From Faucicola osloensis_B (GTDB lineage: Bacteria; Pseudomonadota; Gammaproteobacteria; Pseudomonadales; Moraxellaceae): 64,000 nt of DNA. The stretch covers positions 1 through 64,000 of the forward strand of contig CAXORL010000002.1 in the NCBI GenBank assembly GCA_964211495.1, read 5' to 3'. Position numbers and translations under genes: made by a program. The notes beneath the pieces are model-generated. The model searched no databases. It saw only the letters and a program-made list of their open reading frames with translations, and was not told where the DNA came from. This document shows positions 1 through 8,234 of this stretch, piece by piece; within the stretch, counting starts at the first letter, position 1, and each line of letters opens with the position of its first letter.

Positions 1-30
1 CTTTTTTAAAAATTTTCAAATAAAATAAAA

Positions 31-56
31 ATACCGCCTTGCGGCGGTATTTTTAT
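31..56 (-). terminator. dnaK rho-independent terminator
   Basis: An 8-bp perfect GC-rich stem (31-38 with 43-50, loop TTGC or GCAA) is flanked by A/T runs on both sides. It lies just past the dnaK stop codon on the minus strand. It could also work in the other orientation. Confidence 0.85.
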
Positions 57-79
57 TGATGCTGTAATCAGTGAACTGA

Positions 80-2002
80 TTATTTATTGTCATCTTTTAC
101 TTCGGTGAATTCTGCATCGACAACCCCATCATCTTGCTGAGTCTGTTGTGGCTGTGCATCACCCGCTTCTGCCGTAACGCCTGCGTCCGCATAGATTTTT
201 TGACTAACCGGTAAGAAGGCATTGTCTAGAGCTTCAAGTTTTGACTTGATATCATCTAAATTATCTTCTTTGACCGCCAATTCTAGCGCTTTGATAGCGT
301 CTTCTACTGCGGTTTTGTCGCTATCAGTTACTTTATCAGCCGCATCTTTCATGGCTTTTTGTACGCCATGAATACGACCATCTGCTTCGTTACGTACTTG
401 GGCAAGTTCAGCAAATTTGGCATCTTCAGCGGCATTGGCTTCAGCATCACGAATCATTTGCTCGATTTCTGAGTCTGATAGACCTGAGTCGGCTTTAATT
501 TGGATACTTTGTGCTTTACCAGTCCCTTTGTCTTTAGCTGAGATATTCATGATGCCATCAGCGTTGATGTCAAAGGTAACTTCAATTTGCGGTACGCCAC
601 GCGGTGCGGGTGGAATATCGGTCAAATCGAAACGTCCAAGCAATTTGTTTTGTGCAGCAATTTTACGCTCACCTTGGTAGACCTGAATAGTTACCGCAGG
701 TTGGTTGTCATCCGCTGTAGAGAACACTTGTGATTTCTTGGTTGGAATCATGGTGTTTTTCTCGATGATTGGTGTCAACACACCGCCCATGGTTTCGATA
801 CCTAGGGTTAACGGGGTTACGTCAAGCAGTAGTACGTCAGTTTTGTCACCAGACAGTACTGCACCTTGAATCGCTGCACCCATCGCTACGGCTTCATCAG
901 GGTTCACATCTTTACGTGGCTCTTTGCCAAAGAATTCTTGAACACGTTGTTGTACCAGTGGCATACGGCTTTGACCACCTACCAAGATAACGTCATCAAT
1001 ATCAGACGCTTTTAAGCCTGCGTCGCTCAGTGCGACTTTACAAGGCTCAATGGTACGGTTGACTAGCGCTTCAGTTAAGCTTTCTAACTTGGCACGGGTT
1101 ACATTTACCACTAAGTGTTTTGGACCTGTGGCATCGGCAGTAATATACGGTAAGTTAATATCGGTGCTCTGTGAGCTTGAAAGTTCAATTTTCGCTTTCT
1201 CTGCCGCTTCTTTTAGACGCTGCATTGCCAGTGGGTCACCTTTTAGATTCACACTGTTTTCTTTTTTGAATTCTTCAACCAAGTAGTCGATTAAGGTCAA
1301 GTCAAAGTCTTCACCGCCTAAGAAGGTATCACCATTGGTTGAAAGCACTTCAAATTGCTGCTCGCCATCAACGTTTGCGATTTCGATGATTGAAATATCA
1401 AAAGTACCACCACCTAAGTCATAAACCGCAATCTTACGGTCTGCACTGCCTTTTTTGTCCATACCGTAAGCTAAGGCTGCCGCTGTAGGTTCGTTGATGA
1501 TACGTTTGACATCAAGACCTGCGATTTTACCGGCGTCTTTAGTGGCTTGACGTTGGCTGTCATTAAAGTAAGCAGGTACCGTTACTACCGCTTCAGTGAC
1601 ACTTTCACCCAAATAATCTTCTGCAGTTTTTTTCATTTTTTTCAAAACTTCAGCAGAAATTTGCGGTGGTGCTAATTTTTTACCGTTGATGTCAACCCAA
1701 GCATCGCCATTGTCAGCTTTGACAATTTTGTATGGCACCATGCCGATGTCTTTTTGCACGACTTTGTCTTCAAACTTGCGACCAATCAAACGCTTGATAG
1801 CAAATAAGGTATTTTGTGGGTTGGTTACCGCTTGGCGTTTGGCTGATTGACCCACTAAAATTTCGCCGTCATCTTTATAAGCAACGATTGATGGGGTAGT
1901 ACGTGCGCCTTCAGCATTGTCGATGACTTTAACTTTGTCACCTTCCATCACTGCAACACATGAGTTGGTTGTACCTAAGTCAATACCAATAATTTTAGCC
2001 AT
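80..2002 (-). CDS. dnaK: Molecular chaperone DnaK (Hsp70)
   Basis: Cytoplasmic Hsp70 ATPase that binds and releases unfolded polypeptides together with DnaJ and GrpE. The 640-residue product has the N-terminal signature IDLGTTNS (residues 6-13), the second phosphate-binding motif DLGGGTFD, the INEPTAAALAYG segment, a substrate-binding domain and an acidic, Gln-rich C-terminus ending EFTEVKDDNK, all typical of DnaK. An in-frame ATG lies 15 bases upstream (2017), but it overlaps the GGAG ribosome-binding site that serves the ATG at 2002. The start giving MAKIIGIDLG is therefore preferred. It lies downstream of grpE on the same strand with a gap of about 160 bases and is probably co-transcribed from the heat-shock-type promoter upstream of grpE. 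dnaJ, often adjacent in other genomes, is here about 49 kb away. Confidence 0.98.
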   Translation of the reverse strand: MAKIIGIDLGTTNSCVAVMEGDKVKVIDNAEGARTTPSIVAYKDDGEILVGQSAKRQAVTNPQNTLFAIKRLIGRKFEDKVVQKDIGMVPYKIVKADNGDAWVDINGKKLAPPQISAEVLKKMKKTAEDYLGESVTEAVVTVPAYFNDSQRQATKDAGKIAGLDVKRIINEPTAAALAYGMDKKGSADRKIAVYDLGGGTFDISIIEIANVDGEQQFEVLSTNGDTFLGGEDFDLTLIDYLVEEFKKENSVNLKGDPLAMQRLKEAAEKAKIELSSSQSTDINLPYITADATGPKHLVVNVTRAKLESLTEALVNRTIEPCKVALSDAGLKASDIDDVILVGGQSRMPLVQQRVQEFFGKEPRKDVNPDEAVAMGAAIQGAVLSGDKTDVLLLDVTPLTLGIETMGGVLTPIIEKNTMIPTKKSQVFSTADDNQPAVTIQVYQGERKIAAQNKLLGRFDLTDIPPAPRGVPQIEVTFDINADGIMNISAKDKGTGKAQSIQIKADSGLSDSEIEQMIRDAEANAAEDAKFAELAQVRNEADGRIHGVQKAMKDAADKVTDSDKTAVEDAIKALELAVKEDNLDDIKSKLEALDNAFLPVSQKIYADAGVTAEAGDAQPQQTQQDDGVVDAEFTEVKDDNK

Positions 2003-2163
2003 AATTAAATTCTCCAATTTTTATTTTGATGGTAAGTGGTGATGAGCACCATATTGTCTTGTATTTTTATATCGGTTTACCGAGGGTTTTTTTCAAGTAG
2101 TTAGCAAAAGTTTTTTGCTACACTCGTTGCCAATCGGTCAATCCGTTGTTTACTGCTTGCTTA

Positions 2164-2748
2164 CTAGCTACCTACGCGAACCATGGCTGGACGCAATAAA
2201 CGCTCATGTAGCGTATAACCTTTTTGTAGTACTTGACCGACTTGGTTGGCGCTCGCTTCTGGGTCAATACCTACGGCTTCATGCAGGTCGGCATTAAATG
2301 TTTCGCCTTGTGGATTGACCACTTTAACGCCGTATCGTTCTAACACCGCAATCAGCGATTTGTGGGTAAGTTTGACGCCTTCGAGCACAGGATCATTGTC
2401 GGATTGGCTATTTTCAATCGCACGTTCAAGATTATCAACAGTGTCTAATAGGTCTTTGGCAAATTTTTCTAAAGCAAATTTTTTGGTTTTTTCGGTTTCT
2501 TGCTCCATGCGGTTGCGTGCATTGTAGGCTTCAGCATTGGCGCGGGCATGAGCTTCTTTGGCTTCTTTGACTTGACCTTCAAGCTCGGCAATACGCTGCT
2601 CGTAGGTGCTCAAATTGATGTCGCTAGGAATGGTTTTTTGCTCGTTACTTGGCTCAAACTGTTCCATGGCATCTTTTAACTCCGTTGAGACGGCGTCAGT
2701 TTGGTTATGCGGTTGCGTATTTTGGTTATTATCAGCTGAATTCATCAA
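2164..2748 (-). CDS. grpE: Nucleotide exchange factor GrpE
   Basis: Cytoplasmic co-chaperone that releases ADP from DnaK. The 194-residue protein has a variable Gln/Asn-rich N-terminus, a long charged coiled-coil (about residues 45-110) and the conserved C-terminal beta domain with GVKLTHKSL, FNADLHEAVG and the ending VLQKGYTLHERLLRPAMVRVG. These are the usual GrpE signatures at normal length. The start is supported by AGGAGTGATG just upstream; a second Met follows immediately. It is the first gene of a grpE-dnaK unit. Upstream lie a 15-bp tandem duplication (2765-2794) and a sigma-32-like promoter (2826-2851). Confidence 0.97.
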   Translation of the reverse strand: MMNSADNNQNTQPHNQTDAVSTELKDAMEQFEPSNEQKTIPSDINLSTYEQRIAELEGQVKEAKEAHARANAEAYNARNRMEQETEKTKKFALEKFAKDLLDTVDNLERAIENSQSDNDPVLEGVKLTHKSLIAVLERYGVKVVNPQGETFNADLHEAVGIDPEASANQVGQVLQKGYTLHERLLRPAMVRVGS

Positions 2749-2764
2749 TCATCACTCCTATTAT

Positions 2765-2794
2765 CAAGGTAACCGTCACCAAGGTAACAGTTAC
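2765..2794. repeat. 2 x 15-bp tandem duplication upstream of grpE
   Basis: CAAGGTAACCGTCAC (2765-2779) is followed directly by CAAGGTAACAGTTAC (2780-2794), 13 of 15 identical. It lies 17 bases upstream of the grpE start, between the putative promoter and the ribosome-binding site. Confidence 0.85.
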
Positions 2795-2825
2795 ACGTTA
2801 AAACGGTTAAAGTTATTGGCTTTGA

Positions 2826-2851
2826 TAATGGTGAATCTCTTTGATTTCAAG
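2826..2851 (-). promoter_or_regulatory. Sigma-32-like heat-shock promoter of grpE-dnaK
   Basis: On the minus strand CTTGAAA (2851-2845) is followed after 11 bases by CACCATTA (2833-2826). The known RpoH consensus is CTTGAAA, then 11-16 bases, then CCCCATnT. The -35 is perfect and the -10 is close. It lies about 80 bases upstream of grpE, as expected for an RpoH-controlled chaperone operon. No expression evidence is available. Confidence 0.7.
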
Positions 2852-2957
2852 AGTAAGTAGCATTATTTGCGGGTCAAAATGGCGTTTTTCCTATGAAATC
2901 CACACTAAATTTGCGTATTTATGACATGAGAAGATAAAAATTGCTAAAAACAAGGCG

Positions 2958-3563
2958 TTAAGCGCGTACTTGTTGTTGGTTTATTGCATCAAAAATTTGG
3001 CTAGGTCGAACAAATCCAAGGGTATCGCCGAGTAAATAACCGATGGCATCACCGAAGTAATGATAAGCAGCTGCGAAATCAGTAGCAGGCGTTAAACCCG
3101 ATAGGTTACAACTTGTGGATACCAAAAATCCAAATGGGTTATTGTTGTCTGCGTGGGCGATGTGATTGCATAGTTCGGCAATCATCGGATGGCTAATCAC
3201 TCGTATGGCTAAGCTATCTCGTCCACCTGTGACCCATTCGGGGATTTTGCCTTGCAATGTCGCAGGAATCGGTAACAACCAAGTGGTGGCTTGTGCATCG
3301 CTAGACTGCCAACTTGCCGCAATGCTATCGACTACCTGCTGTGGTAATGGCTGTAAGAATGGTTGAATATGGGCGATATCGCCTGTGATAACAATCATGC
3401 CTTTTTCGATTGGACGTTGTTTAATCGCTAAAATCTGTTTCACTGCAGTTTCGTTAAATGGGTCACAGCCGATTCCCCACACCGCTTCGGTTGGGTAAGC
3501 GAGCAGATTGCCGGCTTGTAAAAATTGCTGAACTGCATCGAGCTGGGTGTCATTAAATTGCAT
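2958..3563 (-). CDS. tsaC: L-threonylcarbamoyladenylate synthase, TsaC/Sua5-YrdC family
   Basis: Makes threonylcarbamoyl-AMP from threonine, bicarbonate and ATP, the first step of the t6A37 modification of ANN-decoding tRNAs. The 201-residue protein is one YrdC domain. It shows the N-terminal AYPTEAVWGIGCDP motif, the IKQRPIEKGMIVI nucleotide and substrate loop, LAIRVISHP and STSCNLSG, in family order. It is the short single-domain TsaC length rather than long Sua5. GAGG about 10 bases before the ATG supports the start. This ribosome-binding site lies inside a 16-bp tandem duplication. It is followed by dprA on the same strand, an arrangement common in gammaproteobacteria. Confidence 0.93.
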   Translation of the reverse strand: MQFNDTQLDAVQQFLQAGNLLAYPTEAVWGIGCDPFNETAVKQILAIKQRPIEKGMIVITGDIAHIQPFLQPLPQQVVDSIAASWQSSDAQATTWLLPIPATLQGKIPEWVTGGRDSLAIRVISHPMIAELCNHIAHADNNNPFGFLVSTSCNLSGLTPATDFAAAYHYFGDAIGYLLGDTLGFVRPSQIFDAINQQQVRA

Positions 3564-3567
3564 TATA

Positions 3568-3599
3568 TACCTCGATTATTTGATACCTACATTATTTGG
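3568..3599. repeat. 2 x 16-bp tandem duplication upstream of tsaC
   Basis: TACCTCGATTATTTGA (3568-3583) is followed directly by TACCTACATTATTTGG (3584-3599), 13 of 16 identical. It begins five bases upstream of the tsaC ATG. On the minus strand each unit carries an AGGTA, so the ribosome-binding-site region itself is duplicated. Confidence 0.8.
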
Positions 3600-3628
3600 T
3601 AGTTTTTTTTGCTTATCGCTTATCAAAA

Positions 3629-4861
3629 TTAAGGGCGGCAGCGCATATATAGCCCGCCGCGATGCATCACCAGTCCCATGATTTCAAGTTCAATCAGCCA
3701 GCCCATGAGTGTGGCAATATCGGTACGGGTCTTATCGACCAAGCTGTCTAAATCCTGCCCGACCCAATCGAGTTGATTAAGTAGTGTCTGCAAATGCGGC
3801 GGCACATCCATCGCCAATGGCGCTTGGTGCGGCTGAGTGTTTGGTGCTGATTCGGACGGTAATTGAGGGCTATTGCTCACTGCCTGTGCAACTATCGGCG
3901 CTGGTTCAACCTCGGTGGCTTTGACAAGCGGTGATTTAAAAATTGATAAATCTTCCAAAATTTGCGATGGATGATCGACCAAGGTCGCACCCTCACGAAT
4001 CAATTGGTGGCAACCTTTGGCGTTGAGGTTGTCAATATGACTAGGAATAGCAAAGACTTGTTTGCCTTGCTCGTTGGCTTCTCTGGCCGTGATGAGCGAG
4101 CCGCTTTTGGCAGCAGCTTCAACAACCAAAGTTGCCAAACTTAGCCCAGCGACGAGACGATTGCGCCTTGGAAAATGGTAGCGATTGCTCGGCATATCAG
4201 GCAATAATTCACTAATGACGCAGCCACCTGACGCAATAATATGGGCTTTAAGGCTGGCGTGATTTTTTGGATAACAATGTTTAATACCATTGCCCAGTAC
4301 CGCAATAGTACCACCTTGTGTGCCCGTCATCTGTAGACTTAACGCACCTAAATGTGCTTGTTTGTCAATTCCTTCCGCCATGCCACTGGTGATCCATAAG
4401 CCTTCGTGCGCCAAATATTGCGCTATATCAAAGGCAATTTTTTCGGCATGTGGGCTAGGTTTACGACTTCCAACAATCGCCAATTGTGGTTGGCTTAAGG
4501 CAGATAAGTTACCTTGATACAATAGCAAAGGGGGTGGGTCATAGATGTTTTTTAACTGAGTCGGATATAAAGGGTCATTATCAAACACCACACCATACTG
4601 TCCTTGTGATAGTTCTAATAACGTATCATTCAAGAACTGGCTGGTTCGACTGGCGCTAATAAACTCAGCAAAGCGTTTGTGGTGATTATCATGCAAGCCC
4701 AGTGCTTGCCAATCTGCCAGCTTGGCTTGAATGGCTTGTTCAGCGCTACCAAAACGCGCTACAAGCTTATTATAAACAGGCACCGATAAGTTCACTAAAT
4801 GCCATAACAATAAGGCAGCCTGCTGCGCCGGGTTTAGGTTAGACTGATAGTCCTGCATCAC
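3629..4861 (-). CDS. dprA: DNA-processing protein DprA (Smf)
   Basis: Cytoplasmic single-stranded-DNA-binding protein that protects incoming DNA and loads RecA during natural transformation. The 410-residue protein has an N-terminal helical region, then the Rossmann-like DprA domain with GSRKPSP (131-137), SGMAEGIDKQAH (159-170), FPRRNR (230-235) and SGSLITAREA (253-262). A Pro/Ala/Ser/Gln-rich linker (about 315-345) leads to a C-terminal winged-helix domain (about 350-405). The length is normal for the three-part form. It lies between the LysM gene and tsaC on the same strand. comM at 61.6 kb is another transformation-linked gene, which suggests, but does not prove, natural competence. Confidence 0.95.
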   Translation of the reverse strand: MMQDYQSNLNPAQQAALLLWHLVNLSVPVYNKLVARFGSAEQAIQAKLADWQALGLHDNHHKRFAEFISASRTSQFLNDTLLELSQGQYGVVFDNDPLYPTQLKNIYDPPPLLLYQGNLSALSQPQLAIVGSRKPSPHAEKIAFDIAQYLAHEGLWITSGMAEGIDKQAHLGALSLQMTGTQGGTIAVLGNGIKHCYPKNHASLKAHIIASGGCVISELLPDMPSNRYHFPRRNRLVAGLSLATLVVEAAAKSGSLITAREANEQGKQVFAIPSHIDNLNAKGCHQLIREGATLVDHPSQILEDLSIFKSPLVKATEVEPAPIVAQAVSNSPQLPSESAPNTQPHQAPLAMDVPPHLQTLLNQLDWVGQDLDSLVDKTRTDIATLMGWLIELEIMGLVMHRGGLYMRCRP

Positions 4862-4941
4862 GTATATTCCTTAGGCATGTATAGGGCTTATGAATGTTTC
4901 CTATTATAAATTTTTCTCACGAAAAAAACTTTAAAGACAGC

Positions 4942-4966
4942 AAAGCCAGTCAAGGTGACTGGCTTT
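4942..4966 (-). terminator. Terminator hairpin downstream of the LysM gene
   Basis: A 10-bp perfect stem (4942-4951 with 4957-4966, 5-base loop) lies just after the stop of the LysM gene. The T run on the minus strand is interrupted, so termination may be moderate. Confidence 0.6.
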
Positions 4967-5023
4967 TGAACAATCGCTTACCCATCAAGCATAACCAAGG
5001 GCAAGCAAAGTTAAGCGAAAGCG

Positions 5024-6127
5024 TTAGTTGCCGACCGCAGGCAATAAAAAATCTTGCTCATGAATTGGTGATTCTGCATCAAGTACATAAGCGTAGCTAA
5101 TATCGTTAAATGCTTTAAATACCATCACATGACCGATTTGCTCACTTGGCAACCGTACTGCCCCACCTTTCACGGGTGAATAGTCGTCCAAGACTAAAGC
5201 GCCTTTTTGATAAACCGTCAACACATCGCCTGGCTCAGCGCCTTGGCTAGTACCCAAATTAATGGCAATCACCCCATCTCGACCCGCACTACTAATGGAA
5301 TTTAAAATGCGAATCACGCGACCGCCACGGGTAACGCTGGCAGGTTTTGGATAAAACGCGGGTGGCAAATACTGACCGACTTCGACAAATACACGGTCAC
5401 CTTCGCGCACTTCTTGACCATACGATTTTTTAAGCTCGATACTAGAAACACCGTTTGATGCTACGCTAGTGACGATACCTGCGGCAACTTGGGTGACTTC
5501 AAGACCGATGACTTTACGGGTGGTTGGGTCAACATACGGTTCGCCCTCACGATACACGCCATAGCGTTGTCCCACAATGAGTGGCACGCCTTTGGCATAG
5601 ATTTTGTTACCGACACCTGTGATAATGTTTTTATCTTTTGAAGCAAGCACATAGGGGGTAGTTTTAAAGTCATCAGGCGATACGATGATATTGCGCTCAA
5701 GCCATGTTTCAATGGCAGTCAAAGGAATCGCAGTAATACTACCGGCGGCACTCACCACCGTGGTTGTGGTGACTGGCGCGCTCATAGCTTTTTCAATGCC
5801 TGCACAGCCTTCCCCTGTATCTACACCGACCAATTTTTGCCCTTTAATCACACATAAGATAATCACATCTTTTGGATAAATCAGATGCGGATTACGAATC
5901 TGTTTATTGGTCGCCCAAATTTCTTTCCAGCGCCACGGACTTTCTAAGAATTTACCGGAGATATCCCAAAGCGTATCACCTTTTTTTACCACATAACGGT
6001 TGGGCGCATCGGCTTTGATACGAGGCGGCGGGTTGTTAGCCGCGGCTAGCGAAGTCACTGTCATACCTAGGGTTGCCAACAAAGCGAAGGATAATTTTTT
6101 CATTGTCGTGGTGTTACAGTTTGTCAT
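5024..6127 (-). CDS. Exported LysM peptidoglycan-binding protein
   Basis: Predicted periplasmic, cell-wall-associated protein. The 367-residue reading frame has a signal peptide (KKLSFALLATLGMTVTSLAAA, cleavage near AAA-NN) followed by one LysM domain (about residues 43-92: YVVKKGDTLWDISGKFL, WRWKEIWATN, NPHLIYPKDV). The remaining ~270 residues contain no catalytic motif that I recognise. Similar LysM proteins beside def and dprA are common in gammaproteobacteria and usually lack an assigned function. An internal ATG at 6103 would give MKKLSF, the more classical signal-peptide start. Neither ATG has a strong ribosome-binding site, so the start is uncertain. It is divergent from def. Confidence 0.85.
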   Translation of the reverse strand: MTNCNTTTMKKLSFALLATLGMTVTSLAAANNPPPRIKADAPNRYVVKKGDTLWDISGKFLESPWRWKEIWATNKQIRNPHLIYPKDVIILCVIKGQKLVGVDTGEGCAGIEKAMSAPVTTTTVVSAAGSITAIPLTAIETWLERNIIVSPDDFKTTPYVLASKDKNIITGVGNKIYAKGVPLIVGQRYGVYREGEPYVDPTTRKVIGLEVTQVAAGIVTSVASNGVSSIELKKSYGQEVREGDRVFVEVGQYLPPAFYPKPASVTRGGRVIRILNSISSAGRDGVIAINLGTSQGAEPGDVLTVYQKGALVLDDYSPVKGGAVRLPSEQIGHVMVFKAFNDISYAYVLDAESPIHEQDFLLPAVGN

Positions 6128-6357
6128 AGCCCAATGCTCAAGGTTAACCGCTTAACGCTTTAAAATGGCATACTCTTTACCATCACTTATTAAAATCATA
6201 GCCAAATGTTGTGTTATGTGTCGCAAAATCACCCATAATTTGCACTATGTAAATTTTGGTTAGCATAGCATAAAATAATTGGGGCTTCATAAATTTTCTC
6301 TTTAATTCTCTTTAAATAGTTTTTTTAAATAATTGGTTTTTGGTGGATTTTAATCAC

Positions 6358-6374
6358 TCAATGATTATCATTGA
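6358..6374. promoter_or_regulatory. Fur-box-like palindrome
   Basis: A perfect inverted repeat, TCAATGAT-T-ATCATTGA. Its core reads ATGATAATCATT on the minus strand, identical to the middle of the classical Fur consensus. It lies 136 bases before def and on the divergent LysM side. Iron control is an inference from the motif alone. Confidence 0.45.
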
Positions 6375-6473
6375 TTATTTGCTATTGTGAAGCGATTGGT
6401 TTGCACCTATATATAATTTATAGTAGCCAAACTTTAGCGTTTGCGTTACCCTATGCCAATTTTTTTAGATAAT

Positions 6474-6497
6474 TTTGCCTTATTATTTGCCTTATTA
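6474..6497. repeat. Perfect 2 x 12-bp tandem duplication upstream of def
   Basis: TTTGCCTTATTA occurs twice in direct succession (6474-6485 and 6486-6497). It ends 13 bases before the def ATG, where a Shine-Dalgarno sequence would be expected. No clear GGAG is visible there. Confidence 0.9.
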
Positions 6498-6510
6498 ATA
6501 GTGACCGATT

Positions 6511-7041
6511 ATGACTTTACGTACCATTTTAAATTACCCAGATCCGAGGCTTCGTACCCTTGCCAAGCCTGTCACCCACTTTGATGATGACTTAAAAACC
6601 TTGATTGATGATATGTTTGAAACCATGTATGCTGCCAAAGGTATTGGTCTGGCGGCGACACAAGTGGATGAGCACATTCAATTGGTGGTGATGGACTTAT
6701 CTGAAGATGGCAGCCAGCCTCGAGTGTTTATCAACCCTGTTATCACCCCATTAGCTGATGAGTTATATAGCTACGAAGAAGGGTGTTTGTCTGTGCCCGA
6801 GTATTATGACAAAGTCGATAGACCCAAACATGTCAAAATTGAGGCTGTCGACGCGCAGGGCAACCCGTTTGTTGAAGAAGCACAAGGCTTACTTGCCGTA
6901 TGTATCCAACATGAAATTGACCACTTAAATGGTAAAGTTTTTGTGGATTATTTATCTAAGCTCAAACAAGACCGTGCGCGTGATAAAGTGCGTAAAGTTG
7001 TCAAACAGCGTGAAAAAGATGCTGAACATAAAAGATTGTGA
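6511..7041 (+). CDS. def: Peptide deformylase
   Basis: Metalloenzyme that removes the formyl group from the N-terminal methionine of nascent proteins. The 176-residue protein has all three signature motifs: GIGLAATQ (44-51), EEGCLSV (89-95, metal ligand Cys92) and QHEIDHLNG (133-141, ligands His134 and His138, catalytic Glu135). The length is standard for the bacterial type-1 enzyme. Its usual partner fmt is not adjacent but lies at 38.1 kb next to rsmB. hisB follows after 22 bases and may be co-transcribed. The ribosome-binding site is weak and the start lies just after a tandem duplication. Confidence 0.97.
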   Translation: MTLRTILNYPDPRLRTLAKPVTHFDDDLKTLIDDMFETMYAAKGIGLAATQVDEHIQLVVMDLSEDGSQPRVFINPVITPLADELYSYEEGCLSVPEYYDKVDRPKHVKIEAVDAQGNPFVEEAQGLLAVCIQHEIDHLNGKVFVDYLSKLKQDRARDKVRKVVKQREKDAEHKRL

Positions 7042-7063
7042 TTTTTAACTGTAAGGGAAAACC

Positions 7064-7666
7064 ATGACCACTCGCCCATCGCGTATCGCCACCGTCACAC
7101 GAAATACCGCCGAAACCCAAATCACCGTGTCTATCAACCTTGACGGTACCGGTCAAGGCGCCATTGACACGGGCGTGCCATTTCTTGACCATATGCTTGA
7201 CCAAATCAAACGTCATGGCTTGATTGACATAGATATCACCTGTAACGGCGACACCCACATTGACGACCATCACAGCGTGGAAGATGTCGGTATCACGCTA
7301 GGTCAAGCCTTCAAACAGGCGATTGGCGATAAAAAAGGCATCGTGCGTTATGGACATTTTTATGCCCCGCTCGATGAAAGCCTTAGCCGTGCGGTAGTGG
7401 ATATTTCAGGTCGCCCTGGATTGCACATGGATATCCCGTTTACCCGTGCGATGATTGGTGGGTTTGATGTGGATTTGTTCAGTGAATTTTTTTATGGCTT
7501 TGTCAATCATGCCATGATAACTATTCATTTGGATAACTTGAAAGGCAAAAACAGCCATCACCAAATTGAAAGTACGTTTAAAGCCTTTGCTCGTGCGCTG
7601 CGGATGGCAGTGGAATATGATGAAAGAGCTTTGGATAGATTGCCGAGTACGAAAGAAAGTCTTTAA
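7064..7666 (+). CDS. hisB: Imidazoleglycerol-phosphate dehydratase
   Basis: Catalyses dehydration of imidazole glycerol phosphate to imidazole acetol phosphate in histidine biosynthesis. The 200-residue protein is the monofunctional form without the N-terminal phosphatase domain of enterobacterial HisB. Metal-binding motifs HIDDHHSVEDVGITLG and HHQIESTFKAFARALR are present, as is the PFLDHMLDQIKRHG segment. No other his gene is next to it, so the pathway is dispersed in this genome. It follows def closely (22 bases, ribosome-binding site AAGGGAA) and is ended by a hairpin terminator at 7687. Confidence 0.97.
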   Translation: MTTRPSRIATVTRNTAETQITVSINLDGTGQGAIDTGVPFLDHMLDQIKRHGLIDIDITCNGDTHIDDHHSVEDVGITLGQAFKQAIGDKKGIVRYGHFYAPLDESLSRAVVDISGRPGLHMDIPFTRAMIGGFDVDLFSEFFYGFVNHAMITIHLDNLKGKNSHHQIESTFKAFARALRMAVEYDERALDRLPSTKESL

Positions 7667-7686
7667 TAGCAACCTGTAAAAATAAA

Positions 7687-7714
7687 AGCCCTGTTTCAGA
7701 CGAGGGCTCTTTTT
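7687..7714. terminator. Bidirectional terminator between hisB and yajQ
   Basis: Stem AGCCCT (7687-7692) pairs with AGGGCT (7703-7708). T-rich tracts follow in both directions, serving convergent hisB (+) and yajQ (-). Confidence 0.8.
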
Positions 7715-7745
7715 ATGCTAGTTTTTTTGTACTAATTTTTGCGTG

Positions 7746-8234
7746 TTAGTCTTTAAAATTATTAAATTGCAGGGGCACGCCAAATTGCTTTTCTTTCAAA
7801 AACGCCATGGCTTGCTGTAGCGTGTCTTTTTTCTTATCATTGACTCGTACTTTATCGCCTTGAATCGCTGCCGATACTTTCAAATCCGACTCTTTTAATG
7901 CCTTGCTGATTTTTTTGGCGGTATCGCCATCAAGTCCATCTTTGAGATTGACTACCTTTTTCATTTGTTTGCCCGAGCCTTGATTATCCTGTGGGTCGAG
8001 CGACTGCAAATCTACCCCACGTTTTATCATGTTTTTCTCAAGCATGGCATACACGTTTTCCATCTGCAACTCATTGTCTGCGGTGATGGTGATTTTTTTG
8101 TCTTTCTCATTGAGTTCGACTTTAATATCACTGCCTTTAAAATCAAAACGGGTGGCGATTTCTTTCTCGGTATTTTGTACGGCATGTTTAACTTCAAATA
8201 ACTGTAATTCTGAAACCACGTCAAATGATGGCAT
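7746..8234 (-). CDS. yajQ: YajQ-family nucleotide-binding protein
   Basis: Small cytoplasmic protein of the YajQ family. Some members bind cyclic di-GMP and influence virulence gene expression; the role here is not shown. The 162-residue protein begins MPSFDVVSELQLFEVKHAVQN and contains TRFDFKGSD and the C-terminal VRVNDKKKDTLQQAMAFLK and FGVPLQFNNFKD segments that define the family. A ribosome-binding site (AAGGAAAACCTC) supports the start. It is a monocistronic, convergent neighbour of hisB. Confidence 0.93.
   Translation of the reverse strand: MPSFDVVSELQLFEVKHAVQNTEKEIATRFDFKGSDIKVELNEKDKKITITADNELQMENVYAMLEKNMIKRGVDLQSLDPQDNQGSGKQMKKVVNLKDGLDGDTAKKISKALKESDLKVSAAIQGDKVRVNDKKKDTLQQAMAFLKEKQFGVPLQFNNFKD

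Larger units (their letters stand above)
6128..6510. other. Divergent promoter region between the LysM gene and def
   Basis: 383 AT-rich bases without a credible gene. It holds a 17-bp Fur-like palindrome (6358-6374), a TATAAT-like hexamer at 6412-6417 oriented toward def, and a perfect 12-bp tandem duplication (6474-6497) directly before def. Promoters for both divergent genes must lie here. Confidence 0.6.

Noticed and set aside
2003..2017. Upstream ATG for DnaK adding MENLI
   Set aside because: It overlaps the GGAG ribosome-binding site of the conserved start at 2002, and DnaK proteins begin MAKIIGIDLG.
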